The notes beneath the pieces are model-generated. The model saw only the letters and a list, made by a program, of their open reading frames with translations. It was not told the DNA's origin and did no database searches. 6,378 nucleotides of DNA. Origin: Acetatifactor sp. (GTDB lineage Bacteria > Bacillota > Clostridia > Lachnospirales > Lachnospiraceae). A program made the position numbers and the translations under genes. The DNA lies in contig JAILPF010000477.1 of the NCBI GenBank assembly GCA_024699575.1, positions 1-6,378 of the forward strand, read 5' to 3'. This document shows positions 3,800-6,378 of this stretch, piece by piece. How positions within the stretch are numbered: the first letter of the stretch is position 1; each line of letters starts with the position of its first letter.

Positions 3800-5574
3800 T
3801 TTAAATCCCCTCCATTTTCTTGAATCAAAGCCACTAAATTCATCACATCCATTTCTCCCATGTCCTGCTTATCAGCTTCTGCATCCCGTTGCCTTACGGA
3901 TATGGAGTGGTTTCGCTGTTCTTTTTCCCCAACGATAATCATGTAGGGAACTTTATCCATTCTTGCTTCGCGTATCTTGTAGCCCAGCTTTTCGTCGCGG
4001 CTATCCAATTCAACACGGATACCGGCCGACTGTAATTCGCTTAGTATCTCTTTTGCATAATCCAGATATCGGTCGGAGACAGGCAGTACCTTTATCTGCA
4101 CGGGAGCAAGCCATATCGGGAATTTTCCGGCGTAATGCTCAATCAGAATTCCCAGAAATCTGTCAATGGAACCGAACACAACTCGGTGAAGCATGATAGG
4201 ACGGTGCTTCTGACCATCTTCCCCGACATAATCCAACTCAAATCGCTGTGGAAGCTGGAAGTCCAGCTGAATCGTTCCGCACTGCCACGTTCTTCCGATG
4301 GAATCCTTCACATGAAAATCCAGTTTGGGCCCATAGAAGGCGCCATCTCCCTCGTTGATGCTATAGGATTTCCCCATTCCTTCCACCGCAGCCTTGAGGG
4401 AACTGATTGCAAGAGCCCAGTCCTCGTCACTTCCGATGGAATTTTCCGGTCTCGTGGAGAGTTCAATTTTGTAAGGAAAGCCGAATTTAGAATATACTTC
4501 GTCAATCAATCTCATGACTCCCTGAATCTCGGCCTGCACCTGGTCTTTGCGCATAAAGATATGAGCATCATCCTGCGTAAAGCATCTTGCACGCATCAAT
4601 CCATGCAGCGTTCCGGATTTCTCTGCCCTGTGAACGATTCCGAGTTCGCCGACCCGCATTGGAAACTCTTTGTAAGAGTGGGGCTTTGATTTGTACACCA
4701 GCATGCCGCCGGGGCAGTTCATAGGTTTGATAGCGTAATCTATATTATCTACATTCGTCGTGTACATGTTGTCCCGATAATGCTCCCAATGCCCGGATTT
4801 CTCCCAGAGCTCTCTCGTCAGCATAATCGGCGTGGAGATTTCCTCATACCCCTCTCTGGCATGAATGCTCCTCCAGTAATCAATCAGCAGATTTTTCAAA
4901 ATTAAGCCTTTGGGGAAATAGAAGGGAAGTCCCGGCCCCTCTTCCATCAGCGCAAAAAGTTCCAATTCTTTTCCTAATTTTCGGTGGTCTCTGGCTTTTG
5001 CCTCCTCAAGCTGGTGCAGATACTCCTCCAGCATGGAGAACTTGGGAAAAGAGATTCCATAGATTCTCGTAAGCATTTGATTGTGTTCATCTCCACGCCA
5101 GTAGGCACCGGCTACGGAGAGCAGCTTGATTGCTTTTATTTGGCTGAGATTTTGGATATGTGGACCTGAACAAAACTCTGCATAATCCCCCTGCCTGTAG
5201 AATGTAATGCGTGCACTGTCCGGCAGCTCCCTTATCAGCTCCAGCTTGAAGGGCTCCTGTTTTTCCTCCATGTAAACAATTGCCACTTCCTTTGACATTT
5301 CATAGACCTGAAGGGAAAGGGATTCTTTTACAATGCGGCGCATTTCTTCCTCAACGGCATTAAGATGTTCTTCCGAAAAAGGAAAATCAAAGGCAAAATC
5401 ATAGTAGAATCCATTTTCGATTGCAGGACCGATGGCGCACTTGGCAGCAGGATACAGACGTTTGACCGCCTGAGCCAGCACATGGGCGCTGGAATGCCAG
5501 AATGCCCGCTTCCCCTCCTTGCTGTCAAAGGGTACATCCATTACAACTTGATTATTTTGTAGAACTTTCATCAT
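3796..5574 (-). CDS. thrS: Threonyl-tRNA synthetase lacking the N-terminal TGS domain
   Basis: This is a 592-residue class II synthetase that charges tRNA-Thr with threonine. The editing domain is present with its zinc-type ligands: His27 and His31 (HSSAH) and Cys135 and His139 (CSGPH), followed by AGAYWRGD (155-162). The catalytic core has the zinc ligands Cys287 (PMNCPGG), His338 (QDDAHIF) and His463 (LHRVVFGS), motif 2 (VHRAEKSGTLHGLMRARCF) and motif 3 with Arg472 (GSIDRFLG). Residues 492-585 are the HGTP anticodon-binding domain. Typical bacterial ThrS is about 640 residues; here the roughly 60-residue TGS domain is absent, and no room exists for it because the T-box leader ends just upstream. 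The start is the first of two adjacent ATGs (5572-5574), with AAAGGAG at 5581-5587. The gene is induced by uncharged tRNA-Thr through the leader and coupled to the 2H gene downstream. Its divergence pattern could mean a second or specialised ThrS. Confidence 0.97.
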   Translation of the reverse strand: MMKVLQNNQVVMDVPFDSKEGKRAFWHSSAHVLAQAVKRLYPAAKCAIGPAIENGFYYDFAFDFPFSEEHLNAVEEEMRRIVKESLSLQVYEMSKEVAIVYMEEKQEPFKLELIRELPDSARITFYRQGDYAEFCSGPHIQNLSQIKAIKLLSVAGAYWRGDEHNQMLTRIYGISFPKFSMLEEYLHQLEEAKARDHRKLGKELELFALMEEGPGLPFYFPKGLILKNLLIDYWRSIHAREGYEEISTPIMLTRELWEKSGHWEHYRDNMYTTNVDNIDYAIKPMNCPGGMLVYKSKPHSYKEFPMRVGELGIVHRAEKSGTLHGLMRARCFTQDDAHIFMRKDQVQAEIQGVMRLIDEVYSKFGFPYKIELSTRPENSIGSDEDWALAISSLKAAVEGMGKSYSINEGDGAFYGPKLDFHVKDSIGRTWQCGTIQLDFQLPQRFELDYVGEDGQKHRPIMLHRVVFGSIDRFLGILIEHYAGKFPIWLAPVQIKVLPVSDRYLDYAKEILSELQSAGIRVELDSRDEKLGYKIREARMDKVPYMIIVGEKEQRNHSISVRQRDAEADKQDMGEMDVMNLVALIQENGGDLK

Positions 5575-5624
5575 GTGTTGCTCCTTTCTAAAAAACGATT
5601 GGTTAATAGTTGCAACAACATAAG

Positions 5625-5660
5625 AAAAGCACCCAAAGACCTTACGGTCTTAAGGGTGCT
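5625..5660 (-). terminator. T-box intrinsic terminator (attenuator) of thrS
   Basis: In the - strand transcript AGCACCC (5654-5660) pairs with GGGTGCT (5628-5634), and AAGACC (5646-5651) pairs with GGTCTT (5636-5641) around a GTAA loop, followed by TTTTC. It lies directly after the T-box sequence, about 50 bases before the thrS start, the standard place for the regulated terminator. Confidence 0.92.
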
Positions 5661-5873
5661 GTCTGCACGGTTCCACCTTAACTTTTCACTTCAGATTCTG
5701 ACAAATCCTATCCTTTAACGCAGGCATACGGTAATACTTACTGACATTTCGGTATTACAGCTCTGGAATGGTTTTCGTCTGTATTCTTCATAAGTGGCTT
5801 CCACCAAATGTCACTCTCTCTGGATGATTCCTTGCAAACTACTCTTTTCCGTCAATGCTTTTCTTATGTTATT
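5625..5873 (-). ncRNA. T-box riboswitch leader, threonine-specific
   Basis: This is an untranslated leader of about 250 nt ahead of thrS that senses uncharged tRNA-Thr and allows read-through of the terminator. Stem I features include AGAGAG (within 5814-5820), TTTGGTGGAAGCCAC (about 5794-5808) and the specifier region GAAAACCATTCC, where the codon is ACC (5770-5772, threonine) after GAAA. A hairpin with GTAATAC/GTATTAC arms (5752-5758 and 5731-5737) follows. The T-box sequence AAGGTGGAACCGTGC is at 5665-5679, and its UGGA (5672-5675) would pair with a tRNA ending in UCCA. The terminator is at 5625-5660. Specifier, T-box and gene identity agree. Any reading frame across this region is fortuitous. 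Confidence 0.95.
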
Positions 5874-5879
5874 GACATA

Positions 5880-5908
5880 AAGATAACAGAGGTAAGGTAC
5901 TGTGTCAA
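5880..5908 (-). promoter_or_regulatory. Promoter of the thrS T-box operon
   Basis: On the - strand a perfect TTGACA (5903-5908) is separated by 17 bases from TATCTT (5880-5885), which is preceded by TGT (extended -10). Transcription should begin near 5873, just at the outer end of the leader's inverted repeat. Region 5886-5961 between this and the divergent promoter holds no gene. Confidence 0.75.
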
Positions 5909-5938
5909 TAAAAATTTCTAACAAGTTACAAGAGTGCC

Positions 5939-5967
5939 TTTCAATCGTCAGATAGACGTGGTACAAT
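5939..5967 (+). promoter_or_regulatory. Candidate promoter of the gene at 6033
   Basis: TACAAT (5962-5967) is preceded by TGG at 5959-5961, giving an extended -10. The -35 region (TTTCAA, 5939-5944, 17-base spacer) is weak, as is common with extended -10 promoters. A short inverted repeat CGTC/GACG (5946-5958) lies in the spacer. The start codon is about 60 bases downstream of the predicted initiation point. Confidence 0.5.
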
Positions 5968-6032
5968 TTAGTTGGGAAGAATTTTGGGGACACAGCTTTT
6001 GCTGTTATGTAATGTAAAAGGGAGAACTGAAT

Positions 6033-6378
6033 ATGGACTTGGGGCTTGACAGAGTACAGACCGGAGCGCGTGGGACCGCTCATAAAAAGGGGTTGCGGGC
6101 AATCATTATCAGTATGATTGTCCTATTTGGCATGTATTGCACAGCAGTTTATTTTCTGGTCAGTGCAGCATTGGTACCTTCCTTTATGGAAAAGCTGGAT
6201 GCTTTTGAGGAGATTACCAGAAAGTGTTATGTCAAGCAGGTGCAGACGGTGGATATTTATCAAAACAGAAAGACTGCGCTTTCTGAGACGCAGCTTTGGT
6301 ATCAACAAACCGAGTCTGTCAAATTACAGGTGACTTCCGAGGATGGATACGAGCTGGTTGCAAGAGAATTTATTCCTG
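6033..6378 (+). CDS. Membrane-anchored protein, probable alpha/beta hydrolase, N-terminal part (3' truncated by window edge)
   Basis: The frame is open from ATG 6033 to the window end (115 codons visible). GGGAG (6020-6024) lies eight bases upstream. After a basic N-terminus (residues 7-22, with KK and R residues), one hydrophobic segment (about 22-47) acts as a signal anchor, putting the rest outside the cell. Residues 50-95 look like a helical lead-in, and VKLQVTSEDGYELVAREFIP (96-115) resembles the first strands of extracellular alpha/beta hydrolases (BAAT/serine aminopeptidase-like) in Firmicutes, normally followed by an HGY oxyanion segment. That segment, the nucleophile elbow and the rest of the catalytic triad are beyond the window, so the hydrolase call is an inference from the lead-in only. 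It is transcribed divergently from thrS with its own likely promoter. Confidence 0.7.
   Translation, partial: MDLGLDRVQTGARGTAHKKGLRAIIISMIVLFGMYCTAVYFLVSAALVPSFMEKLDAFEEITRKCYVKQVQTVDIYQNRKTALSETQLWYQQTESVKLQVTSEDGYELVAREFIP

Larger units (their letters stand above)
5613..5874 (-). repeat. 19-nt inverted repeat enclosing the T-box leader
   Basis: The + strand copy CAACAACATAAGAAAAGCA (5613-5631) is the reverse complement of TGCTTTTCTTATGTTATTG (5856-5874) at 18 of 19 positions, with a perfect 15-base core (5617-5631 and 5856-5870). In the - strand RNA the one difference becomes a G-U pair, so 19 consecutive pairs can form. One arm begins at the predicted transcript start (about 5873). The other covers the terminator U-tract, the last bases of its 3' stem arm and the following bases. 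No flanking target duplication is seen, so an RNA pairing role is more likely than a transposon end. Confidence 0.8.

Noticed and set aside
4135..4689. Open frame of 184 codons on the + strand inside thrS
   Set aside because: It lies wholly antisense to the well-conserved thrS reading frame, has no recognisable family or ribosome binding site, and is a codon-bias shadow.
5613..5874. Interpretation of the 19-nt inverted repeat as ends of a miniature transposable element
   Set aside because: No target-site duplication flanks the repeats, the interior is a functional T-box leader in its expected place, and one arm coincides with the predicted transcript start.
5811..6083. Open frame of 90 codons on the - strand over the thrS promoter and leader
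   Set aside because: It overlaps the T-box promoter, the 5' part of the riboswitch and the start of the divergent gene; no ribosome binding site or family resemblance.

Overview
The window looks like chromosome of a low-to-mid GC Gram-positive anaerobe, most likely a gut Clostridia/Lachnospiraceae-type Firmicute. This is inferred from a T-box leader on an aminoacyl-tRNA synthetase gene, strong AGGAGG-type ribosome binding sites, extended -10 promoters, a flavin reductase-rubredoxin fusion, and an NspC-type polyamine gene. No rRNA, tRNA, CRISPR array, transposase or phage gene is visible. The species cannot be named from the sequence.

Left part, + strand: the 3' end of a carboxynorspermidine decarboxylase gene (nspC, 3-299), a TspO/MBR tryptophan-rich membrane protein (357-821, probable TTG start), and a Cro/CI-type regulator with one C-terminal membrane segment (900-1316). 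A bidirectional hairpin terminator (about 1320-1360) separates these from a convergent - strand gene for a flavin reductase-like protein fused to a short rubredoxin (1385-2005). That gene has its own promoter, overlapped by a perfect 12-bp palindrome resembling a CcpA cre or LacI-family operator.

Middle, + strand: a self-contained three-gene cassette (2188-3120) with a near-consensus promoter, tightly coupled genes and its own terminator. It encodes a DUF3990 protein (probable ADP-ribosyltransferase-like fold), an unrecognised 81-residue protein and a 69-residue DUF3791-like protein. The layout suggests a small toxin-antitoxin or effector-type module. This is the best candidate for an incompletely described system here.

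Right part, - strand: a T-box-controlled operon of thrS (threonyl-tRNA synthetase without the N-terminal TGS domain, 3796-5574) and a 2H-phosphoesterase/2'-5' RNA ligase-like gene (3233-3799) overlapping it by 4 bases. The leader (about 5625-5873) shows a threonine ACC specifier, a T-box sequence with UGGA, and a terminator hairpin. Its 5' end and the sequence at and just after its terminator form a 19-nt inverted repeat, which would enclose the whole riboswitch in a long-range helix. Divergent from thrS, a membrane-anchored protein resembling the start of an alpha/beta hydrolase begins at 6033 and runs off the window end.
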